Part shown: piece after piece, positions 44,701 to 53,342 of the stretch | Position numbering within the stretch: the stretch's first letter is position 1 | How the letters are laid out: every line of letters begins with the position of its first letter | DNA from: Myxococcus xanthus | GTDB lineage: Bacteria > Myxococcota > Myxococcia > Myxococcales > Myxococcaceae | DNA: 64,000 bases | Assembly: GCF_006402735.1 (NCBI RefSeq) | Contig: NZ_CP017174.1 | Coordinates: 8,164,001 to 8,228,000, forward strand | Direction: 5' to 3' | The notes under the pieces: model-generated | Told to the model about the DNA's origin: nothing | Databases searched by the model: none | What the model saw: only the letters and a program-made list of their open reading frames with translations | Position numbers and translations under genes: made by a program

Positions 44701-44963
44701 TGACCACCCAGCTCCACTTCAACAACTGGGGCCCGTACGACTACCACCGCGTCTTCAACCTCACCTACCCCATCCAGCTCGGCGGAGACCTGTCCTACGG
44801 CCTCAAGCGTCCGGTGATGGGAACGGTGACGACGCGCTTCGGCCTGCGCGGCCTGGTGCGCATGCTGGACCAGTACTCGGAAGGACTCAGTGCGACGGCG
44901 CTCGACCAGGGACTCGAAGGCCGCGAATTCGAGGTGGGCGCGTATGCCATCCTGTCTCTCTAA
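41748..44963 (+). CDS. Clan GH-A glycosidase fused to a beta-barrel-like C-terminal region
   Basis: A 1071-residue exported protein. The GTG at 41748 (overlapping the GH1 stop) gives a signal peptide of about 16 residues. Residues 55-460 look like a TIM-barrel glycosidase close to GH2/GH5-type enzymes: VNGRDFPILGMNWGYTPI, an acid/base Glu193 in MLGNENNYG, and a nucleophile Glu292 in VMFTEFGADAY. Residues about 480-1071 are different: alternating polar and hydrophobic strands with many aromatics and turns (LYQAEFKLDRADFQLEGFYR, LTLMHQEDIARGSTQL, TLRVVTNPMQRLKIFGAAF, FNLTYPIQLGGDLSYGL), like an outer-membrane barrel, ending GAYAILSL. A barrel would fix the enzyme to the outer membrane and might pass products inward. 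The glycan is unproven; the context says beta-glucan. Confidence 0.75.
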
Positions 44964-44973
44964 CGGAGGACGT

Positions 44974-45528
44974 ATGAAGACGTGGCTTCTGCTGGCCTGC
45001 GCCGGAGTCGTCACCGGCTGCTACGACCCCGCCAGCTTCGTGTATGGCGAATCCCTGGACGGGCTCACGCTCCAGTTCCACAGCCCGGACGTCGGCATCT
45101 ACCCGGACCAGTCCGTGCTGGACGACCCGAACAATCCGTTCCGAAGCAGCACGCCCGGCACGGAGACGAAGTGGGACATCGAATCCCGCGCCGGCAACGT
45201 GGCCGCGTTCTATTCGTGGGCCACGTTGCTGGCCCGCGAGCCGGGCGGCGAGGCCCAGTTCTACGTGGGCAACAACCTGCTCGCCATCTACCAGAACGGT
45301 GAGGCGCGTCAGGAGGACCTGCCGCAGGTGCGGCTCCAGGCCATCCGCGCGTACCAGACGATGCTCGATTCCTTCCCGGACGCGGTGACGTACGACGCCA
45401 CGGGCACCTACGCCTACGACCTGGCGACGCCCGCGTACAAGGGCATCGTGGAGATGGGGGGCGCGGTGCAAGGCGGTTGGGTGCTGATGAGCACGGCTGG
45501 CGGCGGAGACCGGGCGGTGCGGCCATGA
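44974..45528 (+). CDS. Lipoprotein of the glucan locus
   Basis: A 184-residue lipoprotein with lipobox VVTGC (Cys16) and no recognised domain. The mature part contains LQFHSPDVGIYPDQSVLDDP, YSWATLLAREPGGEAQFYVG and helical RLQAIRAYQTMLDSFPDAVT. GGAGG lies 4 bases before ATG 44974, and the gene follows the large glycosidase by 10 bases. It overlaps the next lipoprotein by 4 bases. Its fixed position suggests an accessory role, perhaps with the barrel-bearing glycosidase. Confidence 0.75.
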   Translation: MKTWLLLACAGVVTGCYDPASFVYGESLDGLTLQFHSPDVGIYPDQSVLDDPNNPFRSSTPGTETKWDIESRAGNVAAFYSWATLLAREPGGEAQFYVGNNLLAIYQNGEARQEDLPQVRLQAIRAYQTMLDSFPDAVTYDATGTYAYDLATPAYKGIVEMGGAVQGGWVLMSTAGGGDRAVRP

Positions 45529-46169
45529 GGCGCGCGGGCTTCGCGGTGCTCCTGCTCGTGGCGAGCTGCCGTCCCGACCCGGGCGTGCCGGACTACACGG
45601 ACCAGGGCTACAACCGGCCCGACGCGGGCGGGGGACCCAACGACGAGGCGCTCCCGGGCCCCTACCCCTATGTGGAGGGCCAGCGGCGCCTGGGCGTGGG
45701 CTTCTACGAGGGGGGCCGCTCCCAGGACATCCCGGTGGACAACACCACCGTGCACATCTACCTCTACGAGGGCACCCTCTCCCTGGAGCCGTCCACCACG
45801 CGCATCGAGGGCCGACAGGCCGACCTGGTGGTGCACGCGGGCAAGACGTGGCTGGGCTTCGGCGTGCACTGGAGCACGCCGCGCAACCTGGATGGATGGA
45901 CGACGCTGCACGTGAGCCTCAACTCGGCCGACCCGGGCTTCGCCAACGTGTCCATTGGCATGAACGACGACCAGAGCGTCCAACTCCCCGCGTCACGATA
46001 CGGTTACGCGAATGACGGGCAGTGGCACCACCTGGCCATTCCGCTGGCGGACTTCGTCGCGGGCGGGTTGCAGCTCAACGCGGTGCAGGCGCCGTTTGTC
46101 TTCATCGCCGGCGCGGGTCCGGCCGCGGACACGCTCCTGCTCGACAACGTGTATTTCACCGCGGACTGA
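45525..46169 (+). CDS. Lipoprotein with a carbohydrate-binding-like beta domain
   Basis: A 214-residue lipoprotein, lipobox LVASC (Cys15). A Pro/Gly/Asp-rich linker is followed by a beta-sandwich-like domain from about residue 50: TVHIYLYEGTLSLEP, KTWLGFGVHWSTPRNLDGWT, LHVSLNSADPGFANVSIGMN, YANDGQWHHLAIPLADF and the terminal TLLLDNVYFTAD. The DGQWHHLxIPLxDF and LDNVYF patterns are typical of glycan-binding jelly-roll modules. It is the last gene of the glucan locus and is followed by a terminator. Surface capture of glucan is inferred. Confidence 0.78.
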   Translation: MRRAGFAVLLLVASCRPDPGVPDYTDQGYNRPDAGGGPNDEALPGPYPYVEGQRRLGVGFYEGGRSQDIPVDNTTVHIYLYEGTLSLEPSTTRIEGRQADLVVHAGKTWLGFGVHWSTPRNLDGWTTLHVSLNSADPGFANVSIGMNDDQSVQLPASRYGYANDGQWHHLAIPLADFVAGGLQLNAVQAPFVFIAGAGPAADTLLLDNVYFTAD

Positions 46170-46187
46170 GCCCATCCCTCCGTGGAG

Positions 46188-46213
46188 CCCGGCCCTCTTC
46201 GGGGGCCGGGTTT
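46188..46213 (+). terminator. Terminator of the glucan locus
   Basis: CCCGGCCC (46188-46195) pairs with GGGCCGGG (46203-46210), followed by TTT. It lies 19 bases past the last lipoprotein stop. Confidence 0.75.
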
Positions 46214-46268
46214 CACGGAGATGTCATGTTGGGGTGGTATCCACGGGTTTTCAATCTGGAGGATACTC

Positions 46269-47633
46269 ATGCAGCTCCGCAGTCTTGCTCTCGCTTGTCT
46301 TGCCGCATTCACGTCGCCCGGCTGTTCCGACACGGTCCCCGAGCCGGTGGTCGAAACAGGCGTCGTCACCGCCGAGGCAACGGCACCCACCCGCATCTAC
46401 GCGTCCGAAGGCGCGCTCGAGCTGAGCTTCGAGACGCTCGGCACCTTCGAGGAGCGGGATGGGGAGCGCGCGCTCGTCCTGCGCGCCACCGCGAACCGAT
46501 ACCTGCAGCACGTGTTCAGCTTCGTCCCGGACGACGCCTTCGGCACGGCGGCCATCATCAGCGAGCGCCGCTTCGAGGTCGTCCTGAAGGAGGGGCACGA
46601 GCTGAACACCGTGCTCTCTGGCCTGCCGCTCTTCATCACCGTCAATACCTTCACGGGCACGCCGAACCAGTACACCGCGCGCATCGTGGTGGCGCCGCGC
46701 TTCTATGACTTCCGCGGCGCCAGCGGCATCTACGTGGAGACGGAGGTCAACCCCGTCTACGTGCGCAATGGGGACGACGTCCTCGTCTACCGTGGGCACG
46801 TCAGCGCGGCGGCGAACTCGCTCCTGGTGACAGCGCCCGACGGGACCCCGACGGTCACCCGAGTGAGCGCGGACCAGTTCCTGCTCGACTGGCGGTACCC
46901 GGCCGTCTACCAGGCCATCGACCCGCATACCGTGCCGCTCACCTTCAACGCCGCGCTCACCGGCGGCGGTACGGCGCAGAAGACAGCCCGGCTGGTCGCG
47001 CGCGTCACCGAGCTGGCGCTCACGTCTGGCGACGCCTACGAGGTCTGGCCCAGCCAGCCCTGCCTGCCTTCGGTGCACGCGTGCGTTTCGTCGCGCCCGC
47101 AGGGCACGCAGGACTTCTCCGAGTGTGGCACCTACCGGCAGGTGTCCCGCTGCATGTACGCGGGCGTCTGTGAGGGTGGAGCGACCTCGCCCCTGGCGCT
47201 CACGGCCATTGACGCCTCGGTCCTGGAGCCGGAGCGCCTCCAGTGGAACTCCACGTCCACGGGCATGAGCTGGCACCACCTGGAGCCCGTGGACGCGTAC
47301 AGCATCCCGGAGTGCCCCACCGAGCCCAAGACGATTCAGTCCGTCATGGCGAAGCTCACCGCGCTGAACCCCCAGCTGCCGTACCCGGACACGGGCAGCT
47401 TCGTCGATCGCAGCGAATTGTGGCAGGTGCTGTTCTTCAATCCCTGGCGGGACGGAGACCAGCTGCTGGCCGCTGTGGATGCCTTTGCCGGCGGCGGCGA
47501 AGTGCAGGCATGGATTTCGACGTACGAAGTGCCCTGCCACAACTGCCACGACAACGAGGCCTGGGCAGTGCTGTTCTATCCAGACAGCGGCAAGGTGCTC
47601 GTCTTCAAGGGCAACCACGGCTACGACTCCTGA
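46269..47633 (+). CDS. Exported protein of unknown function with a C-terminal CxxCH motif
   Basis: A 454-residue protein. GGAGG precedes ATG 46269. The signal sequence ends TSPGCSD; the Cys may be lipidated but the lipobox is atypical. The first 260 residues are beta-rich (APTRIYASEGALELSFETLG; FITVNTFTGTPNQYTARIVV). A Cys-rich segment follows at about 285-330 (QPCLPSVHACVSS, FSECGTYRQVSRCMYAGVC). Near residue 430 there is PCHNCHDNEAW, a CxxCH that could bind haem c, although the rest does not look like a cytochrome. No family recognised. A 50-base inverted repeat follows directly. Confidence 0.65.
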   Translation: MQLRSLALACLAAFTSPGCSDTVPEPVVETGVVTAEATAPTRIYASEGALELSFETLGTFEERDGERALVLRATANRYLQHVFSFVPDDAFGTAAIISERRFEVVLKEGHELNTVLSGLPLFITVNTFTGTPNQYTARIVVAPRFYDFRGASGIYVETEVNPVYVRNGDDVLVYRGHVSAAANSLLVTAPDGTPTVTRVSADQFLLDWRYPAVYQAIDPHTVPLTFNAALTGGGTAQKTARLVARVTELALTSGDAYEVWPSQPCLPSVHACVSSRPQGTQDFSECGTYRQVSRCMYAGVCEGGATSPLALTAIDASVLEPERLQWNSTSTGMSWHHLEPVDAYSIPECPTEPKTIQSVMAKLTALNPQLPYPDTGSFVDRSELWQVLFFNPWRDGDQLLAAVDAFAGGGEVQAWISTYEVPCHNCHDNEAWAVLFYPDSGKVLVFKGNHGYDS

Positions 47634-47640
47634 GGAGCAC

Positions 47641-47690
47641 GTCCACTTTCCGCCAGGACTTCAATTTGAACTCCTGGCGGAAAGATGGAC
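47641..47690. repeat. Long near-perfect inverted repeat
   Basis: A 50-base dyad starting 8 bases after the preceding stop. The arms are GTCCA, then TTTCCGCCAGGA (47647-47658), then TTCAA (47660-47664), mirrored as TTGAA, TCCTGGCGGAAA (47672-47683) and TGGAC (47686-47690). Only one or two bases are unpaired. It is followed by TCTCCTTGCG, with no U-tract. It may be a terminator with an exceptional stem, or an attenuator before the next gene. Confidence 0.8.
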
Positions 47691-47777
47691 TCTCCTTGCG
47701 TTGAGTTGCAGACATCACCTGACTTCCCCGAAACTCCCGCGCCAGCTGTCTCTCATCACCTTCCAGCGTGGGAACTC

Positions 47778-49397
47778 ATGCGCATGAATCGCCTTGGACT
47801 GGCGTGTGTCTCGATGTGCCTTGTCTTGTCGGGCTGTGCCGACGGCGGGCCTGATGTCATCAACGAACCCAAAGACAATCCAGCGCCACTGGGGCCCAAC
47901 GGTACCCCAGGCGAAGGTGGAGGCTGGACTGGGCAACCCACTGGCGAAGACGAGACACCCCGCGAAGTTGACGATACCGACTCGGACGACGTGGTCATCA
48001 CCCACACCGAGCGCTTCTACACGTCCGTGGGCATCGCGGTCCGGAGCAAGGACCTGTCCGCCAATCCTCCCGAGCTCCTCGTCCGCACCCGGACCGGCTT
48101 CACGCGCTATACCGGCGCGCCCTCCTCGGAGGGCTACCGCTTTTCCGGTGTGCCCCAGGGGGAGTACTACCTGAAGACGGGCCACTTCTACGTCGTCTCC
48201 GACGAGCGGCGCATGGAGATTGGCCGGAACTTCCTGGGACGTCAGGACGCCGTCCCAACCCCTCACTTCACCACGCCCCTGTACCTGAACCTCACGAACC
48301 TCGCCCCCTGGCAGCATGGAGACGGGCTCGCCAATGGCAGCCGGCTGCAGCTCGTCTCCGGTCAGGTCGACCTCACGGCGGACGTGGCCATCTACGACTT
48401 TGTCACCGAGGGCCAGACGCAGCTGAATGCGTATGATGTGTCTGCCTACGGCATCTCGGGCAACTTCCCCGTATTCGAGGCGGCGAAGGGGGACCGGCTG
48501 TACGTGAATCAACTCACGAACGTCTTCGGAGACCTTCTTCCGACGGGTGAACGCCTGGCCGCATCCGCCGTCATCCGCAGCACGCAGCTGCCTGCCTTCA
48601 ACTTCACCGCGGATGGAGTGACGCCGCTCGTCCTCATCGGTGCCCTGCAGGACGTCCCCATGTCGGATGTCTCCTTCGAGTGGCGCCTGGGCAACTACGC
48701 CTCACTCACCACGGAAGTCCACCCCGCCGCCACGCCGCGCTTGCCGTCATTCTCCATCGAGCCTTCGGCCCACGGCCCTCAGGCGGGCTGGGTCGGCTAC
48801 TCGGGAGAGCTTTTCAACTTCATGCTCCCCGCGGGCGCCTCGTACACGCTCGCGGACCGATTGCCGTATGGAAACCCCTACCCGTCGTCGTGGCGCCCGG
48901 TGGGCACAGTGACTTATTCGTACCGCATCCTGGAGACCCTGCCGGGCACCACCAGCACCACGCGCTCCGTCGGTGGCTCGGTCCTGACGTCGGACTACCT
49001 GGAAAACCTGGTGGCGAGCCCCATCGTGCCCGCGCTGACGCCGCCGCGCGGCCTGGCCATCGACGGCATTCCCGCGACGTCCCAGCGCGTGGTGGGCAGC
49101 ACCAGCCCCATCATCACCTGGCAGCCGCCCGCGAATGGCGCGCCCACCGCCTATCGGGTGAACCTCCAGCGCTACACCACTACCAGCACAGTGACCCAAA
49201 CCCTCTTCTACCTGCCGGGCACCGCCACCGAGGTACGGCTCCCCGTGGGAACGCTGGCGCCCGACGCCATCTACACGGTGCGAGTCACGGCCATGGACGG
49301 CCCCCAGCAGGAGGTGACGCGAGAGCCCTTCACCATCTTCGAGAAGCTCCCCCTCCACATGGCGGACACGGTCAGCTCTTTCTTCACCACGCCGTGA
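47778..49397 (+). CDS. Large lipoprotein of unknown function with a C-terminal FN3-like domain
   Basis: A 539-residue lipoprotein; ATG 47778 (or 47784), lipobox LVLSGC. An acidic, Gly/Pro-rich linker (about 25-65) leads to beta-rich sequence throughout: TSVGIAVRSKDLSANPPELL, RFSGVPQGEYYLKTGHFYVV, LRLGNY-type strands and many Tyr/Phe. The last 110 residues resemble a fibronectin type III unit (TSPIITWQPPANGAPTAYRV; LAPDAIYTVRVTAMDG). The GVPxGxYYLK pattern resembles carboxypeptidase-regulatory-like domains. No catalytic motif seen. It lies 87 bases downstream of the long inverted repeat. Confidence 0.65.
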   Translation: MRMNRLGLACVSMCLVLSGCADGGPDVINEPKDNPAPLGPNGTPGEGGGWTGQPTGEDETPREVDDTDSDDVVITHTERFYTSVGIAVRSKDLSANPPELLVRTRTGFTRYTGAPSSEGYRFSGVPQGEYYLKTGHFYVVSDERRMEIGRNFLGRQDAVPTPHFTTPLYLNLTNLAPWQHGDGLANGSRLQLVSGQVDLTADVAIYDFVTEGQTQLNAYDVSAYGISGNFPVFEAAKGDRLYVNQLTNVFGDLLPTGERLAASAVIRSTQLPAFNFTADGVTPLVLIGALQDVPMSDVSFEWRLGNYASLTTEVHPAATPRLPSFSIEPSAHGPQAGWVGYSGELFNFMLPAGASYTLADRLPYGNPYPSSWRPVGTVTYSYRILETLPGTTSTTRSVGGSVLTSDYLENLVASPIVPALTPPRGLAIDGIPATSQRVVGSTSPIITWQPPANGAPTAYRVNLQRYTTTSTVTQTLFYLPGTATEVRLPVGTLAPDAIYTVRVTAMDGPQQEVTREPFTIFEKLPLHMADTVSSFFTTP

Positions 49398-49413
49398 GCC
49401 ACAGCCCCCGTCC

Positions 49414-52203
49414 CTAGCGGCGCCTCCGCTGCTGGGGACGGGCGGGCTTCGTCTTCGCCTCCGGAGGCAGCGCCTCCAACCAGGCCCGCACCGCTTCGGC
49501 CTGGAGCGTCCGGCCCGAGGCCGTGAAGCGCTCACGCGCCTTCGCCGCCTCGGTCCGCGCTTCCGCGCCCTGCCCTTCCTTCCACAGCGCCCGCGCGAGC
49601 GCGAAGCCCGACTCCCCCAGCGAGTCCTCCTGCGCATCCGTGAAGGCCACCGCCTTGCGCAGTGGCACCAGGGCTTCGCGCGTGCGCCCCAGTCCCAGCA
49701 GGGCCTGCCCCACGCCGTCGTAGGAGTACTGGAGGTCCTCGTCGTCGGGCTCCAACTGGGCGCGCTTCACCGCCAGCGCCGCCTCGTAGACCTTCAGCGC
49801 CTCTTCATTACGCCCCAGCGCGAGCAGGCTCATGCCCTCCTCGTCGAGCGCCTCAGCCAGCTTCAGGTGACTGTCGCCCAGCAACTCACGGTGCAGCGCC
49901 ACGGAGGCCCGGGCATGCGCCAAGGCCCGCGCGAACTCCCGCTGCTCACGCAGCGCCATGGACAAGCCCTGGTGACGCCGGGCCACGTCCAGGTGCCGAG
50001 GCCCCACCGCCGCCTCCGTCTGGCGCAGCGCCTCCTCCATCACCCGCGCGGCCTCCGGGAAGGCCCCCACCTCCAGCAGCACCCGCCCCAGTGAGAACGT
50101 CACCCGCGCACGCTTCGGATGACCCGGCACCAGCGCGTCCGCCAGCACGGCGTTGGCCTCCTCCAGCAACGCCCGGGCGTCTGCTGTCTGTCCGCGCATC
50201 AACGCGAGGTTGGCTTCGTTCACCAACAGGTCGCCTTGCAGCACCGCGTCCCCGCCCAGCCGCTGGAGGGTCGCCTTGCCCAGACGTGCCCATTGCGAGG
50301 CGTGCTCGAAGCGCTCGCGCTCCCCCTCCACATAGAGCAACTTGTTGAGAATGGAGACCTCCAGCCGGTCCGTCCGTCCCGACGTGGCGTCATAGACGGC
50401 CTGCTCCAGCAGCCCCGCGCCCTTCTCCTTCTCCCCCAGCACGGCCTGGAGCCACCCCTGGTGGAAGCGCAGCTCCGCCGTCAGCGGCGCGTACCGCGCG
50501 GCCAGCACCCGCGACTCCACCGCGTTCGCCGCCGCCAGCGCCTGGGGATAGCGGCTGGTGTCCACCAGCGCCTTCACCTCCGACAACGCGCCTTCCAATG
50601 ACTCCAGCTCCGCGCGCATGGCCGGATCCGCGGGCCGGGGCTGCTGGCTCGCCAGGGCCTCCACGTCCGCGCAGTCCTCGGGCGAGGGCAGCGCATACGC
50701 CGCGTCCAGCGCCTTCTCCACGCCCGCCTTGTCCACCTGGGCCAGAGCGCCCACCAGCGCGCGCAAGTCCTTGTGCCGCCGCTCCAGACACACCACGCGC
50801 TGGGTGAACAGCGCCTCCGGCTGCACCTCGTGCAGGCGCGTGGCCTCGCACGCGTCGGTGCGCTGCCGCGCCCAACGGCTGGCATAGGCATCCAACACCT
50901 GCCCTACCCGGCCCGCCATATCCCCCGCCAGCGGGCTGCCCGTGGCCGCGAAGGCCGAGGACAGCCGCTGCCTCGCCGCGGGCCCCCAGCTGTCCGCCAA
51001 TAACCCCTCCGCGCCCGCGCAGACGTTGGACTGAAACCACAGCCCGCCTCCCACCGCGCCCACCAGCGCCGCCGTGGCCACGGCCATGCCTCCCGCCTTG
51101 CGGGCCCGTGCGCGCTGCTGCTCTTGCGACAGCGCCTCCAGCAGCGCCCCCATGGAGGCGAAGCGCGCCTCCGGCGCCAGCGACAACCCTCGCATCACCG
51201 CGCGCCGTACCCAGGCGGGGACACGGGCGTCGCTCGGCGGCTCGTGGATGGGCGAGGGCTCCCGCCCGGCTCGCTCCAGCGGCGCCGTCACCTTCGCGGG
51301 TGCGGACCGCAGCGCCTTCGCGGCCCGCGAGAGCTCGTCAGGGTCAAAGGGACGCTGGTTGTAGAGCGCCCGGTACAGCGCCGCGCAGAAGCTGAACTGG
51401 TCCGAGCGCGCGTCCAGGGACTCGCCGCGAAACTGTTCGGGGGACATGAACGGCGGCGTGCCCAGGACGACGCCCGTTTCGGTGAGCGGGTCATGCAGCG
51501 GGCGCGACGCCTCCGAGGCGGCGCGCACGCGCGCCAGCGTGGGCTGTTCGTCCAGGGGCAGGTTGTCCACGGGGCGCGCCAGGCCGAAGTCGGTGACGCA
51601 GACGCGGCCGTCACGCCCCACCAGCACGTTGGCGGGCTTGAAGTCGCGGTGCACCAGCCCGGCCGCGTGCGCGGCCTCCAACCCTCGTCCCGCTTGCAGG
51701 TACTTCTCCAGCACCTCGCGCCAGGAACGGGGCTTCTCCCGTCGCCAGTCCGCCAGCGTGCCACCGGCCACCAACTCCATGGTGAAGAAGACCTGCGCGT
51801 CCCAGGTGCCCACCTCGTAGATGGGAATGACATTGGGATGGGAGACACGCGCCATGGCCTGCGCCTCGCGCAGCAGCCGGGCACGCCCGCCCTCCTCGTC
51901 CGCGGAGCGGGCCTCCACGCTCAACAACTTGAGCGCCACCTTGCGGTCCAGGTCCGGGTCATAGGCCGCGAACACCGCGCCCATGCCGCCCTGCCCCAGC
52001 AGCTTCAACGGAATGAAGCGCCCCACCCGCTGGCCCAGCGGGCTCCGCGAGCGCCAATCCCCAGCCGCGTCGCGCGCGGAGGGAGGCTCCGCCGTATGCG
52101 GCGCGCTGCGCGGCACCGCCCCCTGCACATCCGCTGACACGACCTGCGTGGACAGCTCTGGCGAATCATCAGCACCCGAGCCCCGGTCATCGGTGTTGGC
52201 CAT
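49414..52203 (-). CDS. Ser/Thr protein kinase with TPR sensor region
   Basis: A 929-residue kinase. An acidic/polar N-terminal tail (1-55) precedes the kinase domain (about 60-360): GQGGMG (70-75), Lys92 in VALKLL, HRDFKPANVL (185-194), DFG (205-207) and PPFMSPEQF. One membrane helix lies at about 371-391 (GGMAVATAALVGAVGGGLWF). The outer part (about 400-910) has Cys-containing helices and then TPR-like repeats (HLDVARRHQGLSMALREQRE; KLAEALDEEGMSLLALGRNE; DLQYSYDGVGQALLGLGRTR). The tail is basic (KTKPARPQQRRRR). This is a common myxobacterial design in which the TPR part would sense or recruit ligands. It is divergent from the C39-like gene. Confidence 0.92.
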   Translation of the reverse strand: MANTDDRGSGADDSPELSTQVVSADVQGAVPRSAPHTAEPPSARDAAGDWRSRSPLGQRVGRFIPLKLLGQGGMGAVFAAYDPDLDRKVALKLLSVEARSADEEGGRARLLREAQAMARVSHPNVIPIYEVGTWDAQVFFTMELVAGGTLADWRREKPRSWREVLEKYLQAGRGLEAAHAAGLVHRDFKPANVLVGRDGRVCVTDFGLARPVDNLPLDEQPTLARVRAASEASRPLHDPLTETGVVLGTPPFMSPEQFRGESLDARSDQFSFCAALYRALYNQRPFDPDELSRAAKALRSAPAKVTAPLERAGREPSPIHEPPSDARVPAWVRRAVMRGLSLAPEARFASMGALLEALSQEQQRARARKAGGMAVATAALVGAVGGGLWFQSNVCAGAEGLLADSWGPAARQRLSSAFAATGSPLAGDMAGRVGQVLDAYASRWARQRTDACEATRLHEVQPEALFTQRVVCLERRHKDLRALVGALAQVDKAGVEKALDAAYALPSPEDCADVEALASQQPRPADPAMRAELESLEGALSEVKALVDTSRYPQALAAANAVESRVLAARYAPLTAELRFHQGWLQAVLGEKEKGAGLLEQAVYDATSGRTDRLEVSILNKLLYVEGERERFEHASQWARLGKATLQRLGGDAVLQGDLLVNEANLALMRGQTADARALLEEANAVLADALVPGHPKRARVTFSLGRVLLEVGAFPEAARVMEEALRQTEAAVGPRHLDVARRHQGLSMALREQREFARALAHARASVALHRELLGDSHLKLAEALDEEGMSLLALGRNEEALKVYEAALAVKRAQLEPDDEDLQYSYDGVGQALLGLGRTREALVPLRKAVAFTDAQEDSLGESGFALARALWKEGQGAEARTEAAKARERFTASGRTLQAEAVRAWLEALPPEAKTKPARPQQRRRR

Positions 52204-52319
52204 GGCGCAAGTGTACCGGGAAGCGAGCGACCTCCTGCGCCCATGAAGGATTCACACGCAACAACACACACATGCCGCCGATAATGCGAACAGGCGAAGG
52301 AAGTCCGGGAGGGTCCGCC

Positions 52320-53321
52320 ATGACCAAGACTGTCACCATCGTGTTCAACTCAGCGCGTCAGGCCCTGTCCACCCCCTTCCAGCCGGCTGTGTTGAAGGAC
52401 GTCCGGCCGCCCATGGAGGCCCCGCTCGCCAAGCCAGTGAGCAGCCCGACCCCCGCGGCGCCCCGCCCGGAGCGGGACTCCTTCCAGGACACGAAGCCCG
52501 CGCCCAAGGGCGTGCCGCGGCTGTCGGTGCCGGACAGCACGGGGACCAGCGAACTCCCCTACCTGCGGGACCTGGCACCCGAGAATGAAGCGGCGCAGGC
52601 CCAGGCCGACAAGGGCTGGGCGCCCACCGCATCCGTCATCGCGCAGCGCTCCGACACGGGCTGCGGCGAGGCGACGCTGGCCTTCCTGAGCCGGGCGAGC
52701 CGCAGCGTGACGAAGGGCAACCTGTGCGAGAAGCAGGAGCGGGAGTCCGTCCGCGAGCGCGCGTCGCAGGTCAGCGGCGCCCGGTCCGTCCACGCCCCGG
52801 TGGACGTCAACCTGGATGATGGCGCCACGCCCACGGAGATGGCGACCGCGCTAGGGGGCCTGGGCATCGAAGTCACCGACGGCTTCGCCGACTTCGACGC
52901 GGCGGCGACGAGCAAGGTGATGAAGGCCGGTCAGTTCGGCCTGGCGCTGGTGGACTCCAATGCCATCCTCAATGGCGCGCTCGCGCCCGAGCAGCGGCGC
53001 AACGGGCCGGGCCAGCTCCACTGGGTCACCCTCGACGGCGTCAACAGCAACGGGACGGCCGACACGTCGGACGACTTGTTCCGCGTGAAGGACCCCGTCA
53101 ATGGCGAGTACTGGGTGGCCGCCAGGGACTTGGAGCGCGCCGTCCAGGCCGGCAAGGAGCACCACGGCAGCGGCGGCATCTTCGCGTTGGAGAACCGCAC
53201 GGACGTGGGCGAACAGAGGGAGCGTGACACCCTGGCCCAGCTCAACCGTGAGCGCACCGCGTCCTTCGCGGACAAGAACGGCGTGGGCAGCAAGCGCCTC
53301 AGCCTGGGCGAGTCGAGCTGA
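52320..53321 (+). CDS. C39/papain-fold-like protein, candidate cysteine peptidase
   Basis: A 333-residue protein. The first 100 residues are Pro/Ala/Ser-rich and look disordered (PPMEAPLAKPVSSPTPAAPR). The second part has a papain-fold pattern: Cys115 in SDTGCGEATLAFLSRASR, His234 in GQLHWVTLDGVN and Asp259 in FRVKDPVNGEYWV, matching the Cys, His-W-V and Asp/Asn-P order of C39-like peptidases. It has no signal peptide; such layouts are often effectors or toxins released by special systems, which is a guess here. GGGAGG lies 7 bases before ATG 52320, favoured over ATGs at 52272 and 52284. No immunity-like gene is adjacent on the same strand. Confidence 0.65.
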   Translation: MTKTVTIVFNSARQALSTPFQPAVLKDVRPPMEAPLAKPVSSPTPAAPRPERDSFQDTKPAPKGVPRLSVPDSTGTSELPYLRDLAPENEAAQAQADKGWAPTASVIAQRSDTGCGEATLAFLSRASRSVTKGNLCEKQERESVRERASQVSGARSVHAPVDVNLDDGATPTEMATALGGLGIEVTDGFADFDAAATSKVMKAGQFGLALVDSNAILNGALAPEQRRNGPGQLHWVTLDGVNSNGTADTSDDLFRVKDPVNGEYWVAARDLERAVQAGKEHHGSGGIFALENRTDVGEQRERDTLAQLNRERTASFADKNGVGSKRLSLGESS

Positions 53322-53342
53322 GGCGCGCGCCCGGAACCTGTC

